Of a stretch of 64,000 bases of DNA, positions 52,492 to 60,548 are shown in pieces; position 1 is the stretch's first letter; every line of letters starts with the position of its first letter. Origin of the DNA: DASPOJ01 sp050014395 (lineage in GTDB: Bacteria; Acidobacteriota; Terriglobia; Acidiferrales; UBA7541). Where the stretch lies: NCBI GenBank assembly GCA_050014395.1, contig JBEKDK010000003.1, positions 17,026 through 81,025 of the forward strand, given 5' to 3'. The position numbers and the translations under genes are program-made. The notes under the pieces were generated by a model. That model was given only the letters and a program-made list of their open reading frames with translations, did not search any database and was not told the origin of the DNA.

Positions 52492-54069
52492 TTAGTGATG
52501 ACCGGCCGGAGCGCCCGCGGGCGCCGATGCCGTTGGCGCTGCCGCAGGAGCGGACGATGGCGACGCGCCGGCCGGTGCCCCGCTCGCGCTAGCCTGCCCG
52601 CCTTGCGCGCCCTGCCTATTATATCCGCCACGCCCGGCGTCAAACCCTCCGCCAGATCCGCCGCCATATGAGCGGTTCGGCATCGCCATCGGAGCAGGCG
52701 CGGTGCTGAACGTGTTGCGTGCGCCGGCAGACGCCGCGGGCGCGCGGAAACCTGCCGAGGCCGGCGCGTTCACGAAGCCTCGCGTCGCGTGGTCGAACAC
52801 AACCTGTTGCGGCCCGTGCCCTGGAGCAAAGCCAGCTCCCGGTGTAGTGGACCGTGTGAATGACGGCGCAGTCCTGCTGACAAACCCGGCCGGCGCATGC
52901 GCCATTGCCACGGTCGCGTGCACATCCGCGACCGCCACCGCATGATTGATCGCCGCCGCACCCACAGCCGTTGCCGGCGGGCTCACGATAAACGCGTGCC
53001 GCAGATTGACGGGCGGCTGACCGGGCTTATCCGTTGGCGAAAGCGGAACCCATCCCACTTGGCCGCCCGACTGCACCCAGGCGACCATCGCGGGCTGCCA
53101 TTCGGCCGCCATCATATCTCCCGGCGTCCACACCCAGCCGTACATCGGTGACATCGCCCACGCGCCGAAGTGATAGGGCATCCATCCCCACGGCTCGTAA
53201 CTGATCCACGTCATGCCCAAGCCGTCGAAGGGCGACCAGAATCCATCCGCGTACGGCATCCATCCCGCGCCCATGCCCATCGGCGCCCAGCACGTGCCGA
53301 TGCCCGGGCATTCCAGCCAAGAACCGTAGCCATCCAGGTCAGCCATGCCGTAGGAGTATGGCGAACTCATGTAGCCTTGCGAATCGTACGTCGCTGCGCG
53401 AATGATCTGCGTCTGGCTATTGGCCCAGCGATCGAACGCGTCCGCTTCCAAATTCCTCGTGATGCTCACGCCCTGGTTGTTGTCGGTGCGGTACGCCAGC
53501 GTCTGGCCCTTCTCCAGTTCGTTCGTCCCCGCGCTGGAGCTGACGGAAACGCTGCCCGCATACACGCTCACGGAGCTGCCCGCGGTGGTGACGTCCATGC
53601 GGAACTGCGCATGGCTCGCGATCGCGGCGGCCAGATCCGGCGTCAGCGCGCTGAAGGAATCTTCATTCGCGGGACTCGCGTAGAAGCTCGCCGTTCCTTG
53701 CGTCAGCGTGGTCTCCGTGATGCGCCCGCCATTTTGCAAAGATAGCTTGGTGAATTGCAGCGTCGAATTCTGCGCCACGTAGGCCACCGACCCATTTTCA
53801 AATTCGATTTCTGCGAAGCCGTCGGCGCTCGCCAGCGTATCGCCTTCCTGGATCGGCATGTTGGCCAGCGCCGGAGTCCAGAAAGAGTCTCCCGCGTGCG
53901 CGATGCTCACCGCGCCATCCACGATGCTCAGCCGCACCACGCGCGCATAGCTCGTCTCAGTGTTGGGAGTGTTCGGGACAGTATTCTTGCTGGTTCCGGC
54001 CGCGGCGCACACGGGCACCGCCCAGCTAAGAACAACCAAGGAAAGTATCGCGGGAATCCATCGGCGCAT
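52492..54069 (-). CDS. Exported FecR-domain protein with Trp/Gly/Pro-rich region
   Basis: A 525-residue exported protein. Signal peptide (about 1-23), FecR-type beta domain (about 40-205; GDTLASADGFAEIEFENGS and SVSVYAGSVSVSS), then a Trp/Tyr/Gly/Pro-rich module (about 235-345) with repeated WMPY, W.P and GAW-like units, then an Ala/Gly/Ser-rich tail with a Gly-rich patch (about 465-480). The ATG at 54069 has GGAGGTG six bases upstream. It looks like a DUF6600-type acidobacterial surface protein; the tail has no known function. It lies downstream of the restriction-modification genes on the same strand. Confidence 0.75.
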   Translation of the reverse strand: MRRWIPAILSLVVLSWAVPVCAAAGTSKNTVPNTPNTETSYARVVRLSIVDGAVSIAHAGDSFWTPALANMPIQEGDTLASADGFAEIEFENGSVAYVAQNSTLQFTKLSLQNGGRITETTLTQGTASFYASPANEDSFSALTPDLAAAIASHAQFRMDVTTAGSSVSVYAGSVSVSSSAGTNELEKGQTLAYRTDNNQGVSITRNLEADAFDRWANSQTQIIRAATYDSQGYMSSPYSYGMADLDGYGSWLECPGIGTCWAPMGMGAGWMPYADGFWSPFDGLGMTWISYEPWGWMPYHFGAWAMSPMYGWVWTPGDMMAAEWQPAMVAWVQSGGQVGWVPLSPTDKPGQPPVNLRHAFIVSPPATAVGAAAINHAVAVADVHATVAMAHAPAGFVSRTAPSFTRSTTPGAGFAPGHGPQQVVFDHATRGFVNAPASAGFRAPAASAGARNTFSTAPAPMAMPNRSYGGGSGGGFDAGRGGYNRQGAQGGQASASGAPAGASPSSAPAAAPTASAPAGAPAGHH

Positions 54070-54294
54070 AGCGCACCTCCATCGCGGAATCGAACTAACT
54101 CGAGGAGGTGAAATCCCGAGCAAGGTGAGTTGAAAACTGCAACATTGCTCGCGGATCGGCGCACCGCCGCGCCTGGACCTCTCACCCTGCCCCCCATCCT
54201 GTCCCTCTCCGTCCGCAGTGTCAAGCCGGAGAAGTGCTGTGCATTCTCGATGGAAAAAAGAGCCTGGGAGAGCGCCGCGCCCTGTGCTATCACG

Positions 54295-55038
54295 CTAGTC
54301 GCGTCGATTCCGGGATTTAGTGATTGCCGTGGCGCGTGCCAACAGAGATCCGATGAATTTCTCGAAACTGAGTTCAGCGGCAGGTTCTCGGTACTCCCCT
54401 TTGACGCTTCCCTTCGCACCCGAGAGCAAAAGGCAGGCCGAATCGTAGAGCCGTTCTCGCATAAGCTTGGTGAGCAAAACTTCGTATCGCTTGCTATAAG
54501 ACGCGCCTCGGAATTCGGGGAAAACCTTGAAGTGCGGCTCGCGGGTCTCAACCGGATGCGTCGAGCCCGGAGCTTCCTCGAGCAACATCATGTAGCCGAG
54601 CCACGGCCGCGCGGACGGTTTGAACGCGCCTTCCCGGTATGCCGCCCATATGTCGGTAGCGCTCCCTATGGCCTCTTCCGTTCTGTTGTTGTAATTATTT
54701 CCGAACGACCCGACCTGAGACTTGAATTCGATCCCTGCCACGAACTCTCCACCGGAAACGACAAGCAGATCCCACTGCTTCTCCGGTCGAAACCACCCCG
54801 GAATCTCGACGGCCTTTTCGCAGAACACTTCCGTCTCGGGAAGTCCGTTCGAGCACAGGTAGTCGCGCACTAGGGTGATGAAACCGTCCATCTGATGCCC
54901 GCCGGTGACGGCCGTTCTCTCCCCAGCATCGCGAGCGCCGGTCTTGACTCCCTGATTCTTTGCCTGCTTCCAGCGCGTCCTCCAAAAGTGGCGTACTGCC
55001 TTGCGCAATTCCGTCTCGATACTGGAATGGTGCGCCAT
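54295..55038 (-). CDS. PaeR7I/XhoI-type type II restriction endonuclease
   Basis: Type II restriction enzyme; the PaeR7I/XhoI family cuts CTCGAG. 247 residues. The PD-(D/E)xK site is visible as D90 in EKQWDLLVV and E104-x-K106 in AGIEFKSQ, and the following SFGNNYNNRTEEAIGSATDIWAAYREGAF block is characteristic of the family. It starts eight bases after the methyltransferase stop, as a tandem pair. The site CTCGAG is inferred from the family, not shown by the sequence. Confidence 0.9.
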   Translation of the reverse strand: MAHHSSIETELRKAVRHFWRTRWKQAKNQGVKTGARDAGERTAVTGGHQMDGFITLVRDYLCSNGLPETEVFCEKAVEIPGWFRPEKQWDLLVVSGGEFVAGIEFKSQVGSFGNNYNNRTEEAIGSATDIWAAYREGAFKPSARPWLGYMMLLEEAPGSTHPVETREPHFKVFPEFRGASYSKRYEVLLTKLMRERLYDSACLLLSGAKGSVKGEYREPAAELSFEKFIGSLLARATAITKSRNRRD

Positions 55039-55046
55039 CGCCGGTG

Positions 55047-56060
55047 CTAATCGCCCCAGGCGCAGTGCACAGCCGCCGTGGTGAAAAGAGAGGAGGTATC
55101 TTCAGAAATTCGCTTACGAGCCATCTTCAGGTAGTGCTCGTCTATCTCAAATCCAATGCTGTCCCTTCCCCATTTCGCGGCCGCCACTGTCGTAGTTCCC
55201 GTGCCCAGGAACGGATCGAGCACCGTATCGCCGACGAAACTGAACATGCGAATCAGTCTCTCCGCAAGCTCGGTCGGATAAGGAGCCGGGTGGTGTTTCG
55301 TCGAAGCGCCGGTCAGGCCGGTCCAAATCTGCTGGAACCATTTCTTATGGTTCTCCGCCGAAATCAAACTAAGAATCTTCGTCGAAGTATCCGGAGCGCG
55401 ATAACCCCCGGGTTTGCGTTCCATCAGGATGAATTCGATGTCGTTCTTGATGACCGCGTTGGGTTCGTACGGTTTGCCAAGAAATCCCGACCCGCCATCC
55501 ACCTCATAGGCCGCATTCGAAATCTTGTGCCAGATGATCGGCGCAAGATTGTCGAATCCTAATCTCCGGCAGTGCTCCTGTATAGATGCGTGGAGTGGAA
55601 CCACCGTGTGCCGTCCGCCGTTCTCCCTGCGCGAAAGACACACGTCGCCCACCACACAAATCAACCGACCTCCCGGGACCAGCGCCTTGAAACAATGTTT
55701 CCATACCTTATCGAGCTCACGAAGGAATTCGTCATAATCCTCAACGTGACCAAGCTGCGCGCCGTTTTGCCTGTACTCTTTCAGCGTCCAATAAGGCGGC
55801 GACGTCAACACTAAGTGCACGCTATCCGAATCAATTCCCGTCATCTCCCGCGCGTCGCCCAGATTCAGGCGGTGCGTAGTCGGGATCGTCTGCACGGCCC
55901 GCTCGATGAGCTGAACCGAGTGCTCGTCCTTCGCCAGCCGCGGAATAACCGTTTGCGCGTCGCCCAGCTCGCGAAGTTCCGCTGGAACAAACAAGGACAA
56001 GCCCGGGCCCGTTGTTTCAGCAGGGTCGGCAGCTAGGTTGTGTTTCGTCACGACGTTCAT
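55047..56060 (-). CDS. DNA methyltransferase of the PaeR7I-type system (beta class)
   Basis: Protects host DNA from the adjacent endonuclease. 337 residues. Catalytic motif IV is TSPPYW (S87-Y90) near the N-terminus, and motif I DPFLGTGTT lies near the C-terminus (about 282-290), the order of the beta class of amino-methyltransferases. TSPPYW is most often N4-cytosine but can be N6-adenine. The start is set at ATG 56060; a longer frame reaches 56147. It is upstream of and co-directional with the restriction gene, the usual order for safe expression. Confidence 0.9.
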   Translation of the reverse strand: MNVVTKHNLAADPAETTGPGLSLFVPAELRELGDAQTVIPRLAKDEHSVQLIERAVQTIPTTHRLNLGDAREMTGIDSDSVHLVLTSPPYWTLKEYRQNGAQLGHVEDYDEFLRELDKVWKHCFKALVPGGRLICVVGDVCLSRRENGGRHTVVPLHASIQEHCRRLGFDNLAPIIWHKISNAAYEVDGGSGFLGKPYEPNAVIKNDIEFILMERKPGGYRAPDTSTKILSLISAENHKKWFQQIWTGLTGASTKHHPAPYPTELAERLIRMFSFVGDTVLDPFLGTGTTTVAAAKWGRDSIGFEIDEHYLKMARKRISEDTSSLFTTAAVHCAWGD

Positions 56061-56213
56061 CGGCCATTCGCTATCGGACGCCTCAGTATAACAACCAAAT
56101 GCCCCGACGGGCGTCAAGGATCTCATGCAACTCAATGGCCACGACACCTGTTGAGAATCACTGAGTTCCAGGGATCAGTTTACGCAGTGGCGATCGGCGC
56201 CCCAGGTACACGA

Positions 56214-56948
56214 TCAGGACTGCGGGGCTGGTGCACTCGGCGGTGCGGGCGCCGTCGCGGGGGGCAAATTCTGGGAGGCGCGGATGCGTTGGGCTAGGGA
56301 GCGGGCACGCTCGCGGGCCAGATTTAGGAAGCGGGAATCGGCGGCGATTTTATCGAGGGCGGGGAGCAAGGCATCGGGCTCGGGCAAGCTGCGCTGATCG
56401 AGATCGGCTTCGAATTGCATGAGCGCGTCGTTGATGCCCAGGCGATCGTATCTCATGCTGTGCTCGATGGCTTGCAGGTCCACTTGCTGGCGCGCCAAGC
56501 CCTCGAAAATCTCGAGCAGTTGGCTGGCGGTGGAGTCCGTTGTGTAATTGAACGTGGTTTCGTGGACGACGCCGTCGCGTTCGTAGCGAAAAGTTTTCTG
56601 GCCGAGATTGGCGAGGCGGCGATGCACATCCAGTTGCACGCCATCGAAATTGTTCAGCGCGGCGGCCAGTTGGAAAATCTTGGCGCGCAGCGCAGGGCGA
56701 ATTTCAAGCGGCTGCGGATCGGTGGGATCGGCGAGCTGGCGGATATCCCACGTGGCGCCCTGCACCTGGCCGATGCGAATCTCGACGAACTCCGGCACGC
56801 TGCCCACGAACGTTTTGCGGTAGACGATGGTGGCGTCTGCGGCGCGGGCGGTGGCGGCGCAGGCGATGCACAGCGCGGCGAGCAACGCGGCAAGTAACGC
56901 AATGCGGGCGCAGATTTGAGTGGGGCGCAACGGCCGGCGTGGAGTCAT
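56214..56948 (-). CDS. Exported protein of unknown function, coupled to ruvC
   Basis: A 244-residue protein with a signal peptide (about 1-34, ending ATARA), then a beta-rich part (about 35-130; TIVYRKTFVGSVPEFVEIRI, KTFRYERDGVVHETTFNY), then a helical C-terminal part with a Pro/Ala-rich end. Resembles conserved acidobacterial proteins with no function. Its ATG overlaps the ruvC stop by four bases (ATGA), so it is translated from the ruvC transcript. Confidence 0.72.
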   Translation of the reverse strand: MTPRRPLRPTQICARIALLAALLAALCIACAATARAADATIVYRKTFVGSVPEFVEIRIGQVQGATWDIRQLADPTDPQPLEIRPALRAKIFQLAAALNNFDGVQLDVHRRLANLGQKTFRYERDGVVHETTFNYTTDSTASQLLEIFEGLARQQVDLQAIEHSMRYDRLGINDALMQFEADLDQRSLPEPDALLPALDKIAADSRFLNLARERARSLAQRIRASQNLPPATAPAPPSAPAPQS

Positions 56949-57646
56949 CGCGAAACTGGGATTGCGGGTTGCGGCTCGGGCGTTCCCTGCGATGCGCGCC
57001 GCGACGTTGCGTGCGCCGCCCGCGTTGGCGACGCGGCAGCAGCGTGAGATCCCGCGCGTCGCGCGACGAGTTTTCCGCCGCGCGCGAACCCCGCGGCCAA
57101 TCGCGCCTCGGCTTGCGCGGCTTGGATGTGGCACAGCGCCACGGCCAGCGCGTCGGCGGCGTCGGCGGGCTCCGGCGTTTCGGCCAGGCCCAACAGCGCG
57201 CGAACCATTTGCTGCATTTGCTCTTTGCCGGCGTTGCCGTAGCCGGAAACGTGCGCTTTGATTTCGCGCGGCGAGTAGCTGCGCACCGGCACGCCTTTTT
57301 GCGCGGCGGCCAGCAGCACCACGCCGCGAACTTCCGCCAGGCGCAGCGCCGTCTTGCGATTCAGCGCGGTGAACACCGATTCCACCGCCACGCTATGCGG
57401 CGCAAATTCTTCGATCAGCTCGCACACGAGTTGGTGGATGCGGCAGAGCTGATCGTGTCCGCCGGCCGCGGCGTCGGCGCGCGCGCTGGCGGAGGCGGGC
57501 GGCGCGGGCCGCAGCGCGCCCAACCGCACCATGCGGCAGCGGCGGCCATCGCTTTCGACGACGCCGTAGCCGGTGGCGCCGGCCAGCGCCGGGTCGATGC
57601 CCAGAACGCGCAGCAGGAGTGGTTCGTTGCAGCTTCCGCAATTCAC
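56945..57646 (-). CDS. ruvC: Holliday junction resolvase RuvC
   Basis: Cuts Holliday junctions in recombination. 233 residues, longer than the usual 165-180 because of a C-terminal Ala/Arg-rich tail (about 185-233). Acidic residues of the active site: D in VLGIDPALAG, E in AVESVF, and D in ADAADALAVALCH. The start is GTG 57646, which fits the family N-terminus. It lies about 140 bases downstream of yebC, a frequent neighbour. ruvA and ruvB are not here. Confidence 0.93.
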   Translation of the reverse strand: MNCGSCNEPLLLRVLGIDPALAGATGYGVVESDGRRCRMVRLGALRPAPPASASARADAAAGGHDQLCRIHQLVCELIEEFAPHSVAVESVFTALNRKTALRLAEVRGVVLLAAAQKGVPVRSYSPREIKAHVSGYGNAGKEQMQQMVRALLGLAETPEPADAADALAVALCHIQAAQAEARLAAGFARGGKLVARRAGSHAAAASPTRAAHATSRRASQGTPEPQPAIPVSR

Positions 57647-57785
57647 GGCAAGAGTGTACGGCGCGGAGAATCGCGAGCGGTAGGAATTTTTGCTGCGATG
57701 TTGTCGTGCGGGCGAGAGCCGCGTCGAGCGGCGCGGCAGCGGAATCGCAATCGAGGCCCCGCCAAAGGGGCGCGAAACGACGCGC

Positions 57786-58541
57786 TCAGCTCTCCGCCAT
57801 CACAGCTTGCATTTCCTTTTCGTCGATGTCGAAGTTGGCGAAAACGTGCTGCACGTCGTCGTGCTCTTCAAGCGCTTCCACCAGGCGCAGCATTTGGCCG
57901 GCTTGCTGGCCGGTCAGCTTGATGTAATTCTGCGGCACCCAGGCGATTTCCGCGGCGGAGGGCGTGATGCCGGCCTTGATCAGCGCCTCGCGCACGGCCT
58001 CAAACGCTTCCGGCGCGGTGACCACTTCCCACTCCGAGCCGTCGTCGCGCAAATCTTCGGCGCCGGCGTCGAGCACGATGCCGAGCATTTTGTCTTCGCC
58101 GGCCGCTTCCTTTGGAACGGTGATCGTGCCCTTGCGGTGGAACATCCAGCCGACGCTGCCGGTTTCGGCCATATTGCCGCCGTGCTTGCTCATTAAGTGG
58201 CGGATGTCGCTGACGACGCGATTGCGATTCGTGGTGACGACTTGCACCATCATGCCCACGCCGCCGGGGCCGTAGCCTTCGAAGTTCACTTCCTCGAATT
58301 GTTCGCCTTCGAGCTGGCCGATGCCGCGCTGCAGGGCGCGCTCGATATTGTCGTTGGGCATGTTTTCATTTTTCGCCGCCAGGATGGCGGTGCGCAGGCG
58401 CGGATTGGAGTCCGCGTCGCCGCCGCCCACGCGCGCGGCGATGGTGATTTCGCGAATCAGTTTGGTGAAGATGCGGCCGCGCTTGGCGTCGGTCGCCGCT
58501 TTCTTGTGCTTGATTGTTGCCCACTTTGAATGGCCAGACAT
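57786..58541 (-). CDS. yebC: YebC/PmpR family DNA-binding regulator
   Basis: A 251-residue YebC/PmpR protein, now linked to translation of proline-rich sequences and to transcription control. N-terminus GHSKWATIKHKKAATDAKRGR is the family hallmark; GGVGMMVQVVTTNRNRVVSDIRH follows. GAGGAG precedes the ATG by about 8 bases. Upstream of ruvC on the same strand. Confidence 0.96.
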   Translation of the reverse strand: MSGHSKWATIKHKKAATDAKRGRIFTKLIREITIAARVGGGDADSNPRLRTAILAAKNENMPNDNIERALQRGIGQLEGEQFEEVNFEGYGPGGVGMMVQVVTTNRNRVVSDIRHLMSKHGGNMAETGSVGWMFHRKGTITVPKEAAGEDKMLGIVLDAGAEDLRDDGSEWEVVTAPEAFEAVREALIKAGITPSAAEIAWVPQNYIKLTGQQAGQMLRLVEALEEHDDVQHVFANFDIDEKEMQAVMAES

Positions 58542-58827
58542 CGCAGTGCTCCTCGCGGCGTGCGCGTTTTGTGTGGCGATCGCCGCCGCCCGGACGAATC
58601 TCGCGGGGCGCGAATCACAATTGGATGCAATCCCGGTCGCTTTTGCCGGGCTAGTTTAGCATGCGCGCGGCTTGCGCCGTGAGCCGAAAAGCGCCCGCTC
58701 CTCGGCGCATTGTGGCTCCGCGGGGCGGGCGATGTCCATTTCGCGGCAGGCGCATTTGCGTTGATGGATTTTCCGCGGCGAGGGTGCTAACAATCGTCGT
58801 ACCAGCACTGAGTTGTGATCGGGCACC

Positions 58828-59220
58828 GTGTCGGAGCTTCTTGGGAATGCGCTCGAGTTCGCGCGCAATATAGAGATGGCTGCCATTTGCAAAGCGGCGG
58901 GATGTAGTGGCGGCGTTCCGCCGGCAATCGCGGCAGAGGAACTCTGCATTTTGCATTTCACGATGGAAGTCGAGCGCGCCTGCGCCGAAATGCGCCGCGA
59001 AACCGTGCTCGGCAACGCGCCGCGCGAGCGCCAAGTGGAAATCATCCACTACATCGCCGAACACGGCGAATTGCTGGCGCGCGCCACGACCAGCGGTCTG
59101 CATCTGACCGACGAATTGAAGGCTCGCGCGCTGAACACGTTCCTCACGCTGATCAATCTCCGCGAAAATCTCGATCGCGCGGCGCTGCGCGCGCCCGTCG
59201 GCCGCACCGGCGGAAATTGA
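58828..59220 (+). CDS. Small helical protein, unknown function
   Basis: A 130-residue, mostly alpha-helical protein (EELCILHFTMEVERACAEMRRE, ARALNTFLTLINLRENLDRAAL). The start is GTG 58828; ATG 58876 is an alternative that would drop 16 residues. No TM segment. It lies alone between yebC and thiF; the 286 bases before it show no gene or clear promoter. No family recognised. Confidence 0.55.
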   Translation: MSELLGNALEFARNIEMAAICKAAGCSGGVPPAIAAEELCILHFTMEVERACAEMRRETVLGNAPRERQVEIIHYIAEHGELLARATTSGLHLTDELKARALNTFLTLINLRENLDRAALRAPVGRTGGN

Positions 59221-59266
59221 TCGCGCGGCGATTCACGACCACGATTCTTCAAGACGCACAATCTAA

Positions 59267-60370
59267 TCAGGAGCCGATGTAGCGCGCGTAGAGCGAGCGC
59301 GCAACGGCGGGATCGCGCGTGCCTTTGACGATCGCGCGGCCGTCGGCGAATACCGTCATCTGATACGGCGGCACGCGGAATTGCAGCAGGAAATTATTTT
59401 GCTTCACGTCGGAAGCTGTGGCCGTCAGGCGCTGTTCGAGCGCGGCGAGATCGAGCTGCCGGCGCCGCTCGTGGATTTGCACGGAATCGCGGCCGCACAT
59501 CGTCAGATGCGGTTGCGCGTGGCCCTCGAGGTAGCTGAAATCGTGGCGCACGCACGCGCGGCAATCGTCCCGGCGCGCCACGCGGATGGTTTGGAAGCGG
59601 CCTGTCCACACATCAAGCGACGCCAATTGGCCGGCCGCGCTTTCGCGCGCGCTCGTTTCGCCGGGCGCGCGGCTCAGCAAGCGAAGCGCTGCGGCGGCTT
59701 CGAGCGCGGCAATCGCGGTTGCGGCTGAAGCGAGCACGCCGGCGGTGTCGCAGGTCGGCTCGGCGCCGGTCTTGCTGTGGTTCTGGGCGCCCGAGCTGGC
59801 GTCAGGCCCGGCAAGCGGATCAGCAGTGCCTGCGTCGTCCGCTTCCACCAGGCACGCAAGACACGGCGTGCGCCCCGGTTCAATCGTCATCGTCACGCCG
59901 TAGCTTGCGATCACGGCGGCGTAAATCCACGGCACGCCCAATTTCACCGCGACGTCGTTCACCAGTAATCGCGTCTCGAAATTGTCCGCGCCGTCAAGCA
60001 GCAGCGGAAATCCGCCCAGCAATTCCTCGGCATTTTCGGGCCGCACATCGGCCACCACGCCTTCCACGCGCACGCTGGAATTGATTTCGCCCAATCGGCG
60101 CTCCGCCGCGACCGCTTTCGGCAGCGCCTGCCGCGCGTCGGATTCGGTGAACAGCGTCTGGCGCTGCAAGTTCGATGGCTCAACGAAATCTCGATCCACA
60201 ATCCGCAGCCGGCCGAGCCCCGCGCGCACCAAAAGATTGGCAACGGCGGTGCCCAGCGCGCCGCAGCCGACAAGCACAGCGGAACTTTCCAGCAAGCGCT
60301 GCTGGCCGGCCTCGCCGATCCCCGCGAAGAGGATCTGCCGCGAATATCGTTCGTAAAGTTTCGGGTCCAT
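59267..60370 (-). CDS. thiF: ThiF/MoeB-type E1-like adenylyltransferase
   Basis: Activates the C-terminal Gly of a ubiquitin-like sulfur carrier (ThiS or MoaD) by adenylation. 367 residues. The nucleotide loop GCGALG (36-40), the RxxxQR-like arginine at SNLQRQ, zinc cysteines C170/C173 and C270/C273, and catalytic Cys C207 in PTCDTAG are all visible. The C-terminal 80 residues (about 285-367) contain FLLQFRVPPYQMTVFADGRAIVKGT, as in Bacillus-type ThiF proteins. No thiS, thiG or moaD gene is next to it. ThiF is preferred over MoeB on that C-terminal part, but this is not certain. Confidence 0.85.
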   Translation of the reverse strand: MDPKLYERYSRQILFAGIGEAGQQRLLESSAVLVGCGALGTAVANLLVRAGLGRLRIVDRDFVEPSNLQRQTLFTESDARQALPKAVAAERRLGEINSSVRVEGVVADVRPENAEELLGGFPLLLDGADNFETRLLVNDVAVKLGVPWIYAAVIASYGVTMTIEPGRTPCLACLVEADDAGTADPLAGPDASSGAQNHSKTGAEPTCDTAGVLASAATAIAALEAAAALRLLSRAPGETSARESAAGQLASLDVWTGRFQTIRVARRDDCRACVRHDFSYLEGHAQPHLTMCGRDSVQIHERRRQLDLAALEQRLTATASDVKQNNFLLQFRVPPYQMTVFADGRAIVKGTRDPAVARSLYARYIGS

Positions 60371-60452
60371 TTAGTTGAACAGTGCGCTCCGCGCAGTCCG
60401 GTTCAATTTCGAATCCGGGGCTTCGCCCGGCGGCGCGCGCCACGGCATCTAA

Positions 60453-60494
60453 TAATAGCGCCGAACACGCGCGTAATAGCGCTGAACACACGCG
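60453..60494 (+). repeat. Two tandem 21-base repeats upstream of bamA
   Basis: Two adjacent 21-base copies, beginning TAATAGCGC (60453-60473 and 60474-60494), differ at two positions. They sit in the divergent gap between thiF and bamA. Possible binding site or simple duplication. Confidence 0.6.
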
Positions 60495-60548
60495 GGGAAG
60501 AATCCGGGATGGCGCGAAGACCCTGTGCTAACCTTAGTTTCGTGAATT

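Noticed and set aside
54130..54873. Open frame of 247 codons antisense to the restriction endonuclease
   Set aside because: The opposite strand carries a clear PaeR7I-family protein with active-site motifs; this frame has none.
54295..56060. Avoidance of CTCGAG as evidence for an old restriction system
   Set aside because: The hexamer is frequent in the window, near the number expected by chance, so no avoidance is visible.
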